The notes under the pieces: model-generated
Databases searched by the model: none
The model's input: the letters and a program-made list of their open reading frames with translations, nothing else
Told to the model about the DNA's origin: nothing
Source of the DNA: Acidimicrobiales bacterium
GTDB taxonomy: Bacteria; Actinomycetota; Acidimicrobiia; Acidimicrobiales; Aldehydirespiratoraceae
DNA: 64,000 nt
Assembly: GCA_041394245.1 (NCBI GenBank)
Contig: JAWKIR010000002.1
Span: 2,728,001-2,792,000, forward strand
Reading direction: 5' to 3'
Shown: positions 62,337-64,000 of the stretch, in pieces
Layout: the number at the start of each line of letters is the position of its first letter
Numbering within the stretch: the first letter of the stretch is position 1
Position numbers and translations under genes: made by a program

Positions 62337-64000
62337 GCCCGGGTCCGTACCCGCCCCGTCCCCCGGGGTCACGCCGCCGCTCACCCCGATGTCGTTGTCG
62401 ACCCTGATGGGTCGGGTCGACCACGAGTGGCGAACCCGCAGCAAGATCTTCGACCTGCCCAACGCCCGGATCTGGAGGCCCGACGACCACATCGACCTGT
62501 CGTTCGATTTCCTCGGGCGGCGCTGTGCGTCGCCGATCGGTCCGGCGGCCGGACCCCACAGCCAGATGGCGCAGAACATCGTCCTCGCCTGGCTCGGCGG
62601 AGGCCGTCTGTTCGAGTTGAAGACCGTTCAGATCCTCGATGATCTCGAGATCGGTCGACCGTGCATCGACATGGAGACCATCGGCTACAACATCGAGTGG
62701 AGCCAGGAACTGACGGTGCCCCAGAGCCTCGCCGAATACGTCAAGGCGTGGATGGCGCTCGAGGTCCTACGGCACTGGGAGCCGCTACGGGAGTTCGTCG
62801 GCGACCCCGGCCCCCACGTGTTCGACATGTCGGTCGGCTACGACCTGGCCGGGATCCGAAGCGACAAGGTCGCGTCGTTCATCCGCGGCATGCACGACGC
62901 CACGGCGTCGATCGACGCGCTGCGTTCGGAGCTGACCGGCCCGTTCGCAGAGTTCGCCGACCTCGAGTTCCCGCCCGTCATCAGCGACACGCTCACCCTC
63001 TCGACCTTCCACGGCTGCCCGCCCGAGGAGATCGAGTCGATCACCAAGCACCTCATCGACGAGCACGAGCTCGACGTCATCGTGAAGCTCAACCCGACCC
63101 TGCTCGGCTACGAGACCGTCGCCGGGATCGTCAACGACGAACTCGGCTATGTCGACGTTCCCGTGAAGGAAGCGGCCTTCGCCGCAGACCTCCAGTTCGA
63201 CCGCGGCATCGAACTGATCGGCGAGCTCAACCAGTACGCCAAGGATCGTGGCCGCGTCTTCGGCATCAAGCTGACCAACACCCTCGTGGTCGACAACCAG
63301 CGTGGGTTCATGCCCGACGAGACGATGTATCTCTCGGGTCCGCCCCTGCACGTCCTGGCCGTCACGCTGCTCGACCGGCTGGCCACGGCGCTGCCCGGCA
63401 CGCTCATGATTCCCGGTCACGAGGGCGACGTGATGGTGTCGTTCTCCGCCGGCATCACGAAGGACAACCTGGCCGACGCGCTGGCCGCCGGGGTCAATCC
63501 CGCGACCGTGTGCTCCGACCTCCTCAAGCCGGGTGGCTACGGCCGCATGGCGCCCATGCTGCGCGGCCTGGCCAAGGACATCGCCGCAGCGGGGGCGAAC
63601 GACCTCGCCTCGTACCGCGCGCGGCGCCAGGCCGACGCCGAGGTCGGCGGCCATTCGTCGGTCGCCGCCGCCTACGCCGCGTCGTTGCACGGTCCCGGCG
63701 GCGAGCCCTACCGGCTCGCGGCCAACGAGAAGCTGCCCCGTTCGGTCGATCACGAGCTCGAGATGTTCGGGTGCGTCGCGTGCAACTTCTGCATCACCGT
63801 CTGCCCCAACGACGCCTTCTTCAGCATCAAGAGTCTCGAAGGGATGTCCGACCGCCAGCAGTATCTGGTCCTCGCCGAACTGTGCAACGAGTGTGGGAAC
63901 TGCATGGTGTTCTGCCCCGAAGACGGCGACCCGGCGCAGATCAAGCCCAAGCTCTTCACCGACCCGGAGCTCTTCGCCGCACGCGAAGGGCAGGGATTCC
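62329..64000 (+). CDS. YgfK-like Fe-S flavoenzyme subunit (N-terminal part)
   Basis: Runs off the window; 557 codons are visible. The GTG start follows AAGGAGAAGCCA. The N-terminal region is dihydroorotate/dihydropyrimidine-dehydrogenase-like (GPAAGPHSQMAQN, FELKTVQ, VIVKLNPTLLGY). Two 4Fe-4S motifs (CVACNFCITVCP at ~485, CNECGNCMVFCP at ~520) follow; a GltD-like FAD/NAD domain is expected beyond. This is the architecture of the protein named selenate reductase subunit YgfK, implicated in purine/urate reduction clusters. Confidence 0.85.
   Translation, partial: MTEPGSVPAPSPGVTPPLTPMSLSTLMGRVDHEWRTRSKIFDLPNARIWRPDDHIDLSFDFLGRRCASPIGPAAGPHSQMAQNIVLAWLGGGRLFELKTVQILDDLEIGRPCIDMETIGYNIEWSQELTVPQSLAEYVKAWMALEVLRHWEPLREFVGDPGPHVFDMSVGYDLAGIRSDKVASFIRGMHDATASIDALRSELTGPFAEFADLEFPPVISDTLTLSTFHGCPPEEIESITKHLIDEHELDVIVKLNPTLLGYETVAGIVNDELGYVDVPVKEAAFAADLQFDRGIELIGELNQYAKDRGRVFGIKLTNTLVVDNQRGFMPDETMYLSGPPLHVLAVTLLDRLATALPGTLMIPGHEGDVMVSFSAGITKDNLADALAAGVNPATVCSDLLKPGGYGRMAPMLRGLAKDIAAAGANDLASYRARRQADAEVGGHSSVAAAYAASLHGPGGEPYRLAANEKLPRSVDHELEMFGCVACNFCITVCPNDAFFSIKSLEGMSDRQQYLVLAELCNECGNCMVFCPEDGDPAQIKPKLFTDPELFAAREGQGF

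Overview
The window is high-GC DNA (roughly two thirds G+C by eye), densely coded, with ATGA, GTGA and TGATG gene couplings, frequent GTG starts and actinobacterial-type promoters. Gene content includes steroid- and acyl-CoA-type catabolism (Ltp-like thiolase plus DUF35), an SufR/SufBCD/SufT locus, HrpA and a glycolate oxidase, many SDRs, a sulfotransferase, a P450 and a TauD-type dioxygenase. Together these suggest a free-living aerobic actinomycete, perhaps of class Acidimicrobiia; that placement is inference. I saw no rRNA, tRNA, CRISPR array, transposase or phage gene, and no gene-free stretch longer than 300 bases.

Layout. 1-2.6 kb: 3' part of an Ig-repeat, Thr-rich surface protein coupled to a membrane protein. 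2.6-6.8 kb: patatin, CBS-domain protein, two hypothetical genes and a DapA-fold protein whose Schiff-base lysine position reads Asn. 6.8-13.5 kb: an acyl-CoA or steroid-type catabolic island (SDR, amidohydrolase, Ltp-like thiolase, DUF35, crotonase, acyl-CoA synthetase, GntR regulator). 13.6-20.9 kb: DUF808 protein, HrpA helicase, ArsR regulator plus transporter, small leaderless gene. 21-28.5 kb: pirin; ferredoxin-sufB-sufC-sufD-sufT operon divergent from sufR; a KhtT/KhtU-like K+/H+ antiporter pair. 28.6-37.1 kb: SDR, PlsC acyltransferase and a polysaccharide export cluster (Wzm/Wzt-like ABC transporter and four GT2 glycosyltransferases). 37.1-42.2 kb: P450, Fe(II)/2OG dioxygenase, FAD-linked 2-hydroxyacid dehydrogenase, aldehyde dehydrogenase. 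42.2-43.8 kb: a 46-residue membrane protein behind a strong operator-overlapped promoter, then a DsbB/TlpA/amphi-Trp operon. 44-49.3 kb: ABM monooxygenase, SDR, sulfotransferase, DUF1214-like protein, D-cysteine desulfhydrase, sterol-desaturase-like hydroxylase. 49.4-54.2 kb: glcDEF plus HI0933-type flavoprotein. 54.2-58.3 kb: membrane sulfatase-like protein, thioesterase, GHL15-like lipoprotein. 58.4-64 kb: a purine-catabolism-type cluster (methyltransferase, 8-oxoguanine-deaminase-like SsnA, unusual regulator; divergent M20 amidohydrolase and a YgfK-like Fe-S flavoenzyme cut by the window end).

Two features stand out. First, at least 17 transcription units have a TANNNT -10 hexamer 5-7 nt before the start codon and no Shine-Dalgarno, so leaderless transcription is pervasive and fixes several start codons. 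Second, the purine-type cluster is governed by what looks like a fusion of a YkoF/MTH1187 thiamine-binding-type domain to a YheO/DauR-type HTH, with a candidate TACA-TTT-TGTA operator between the divergent operons.
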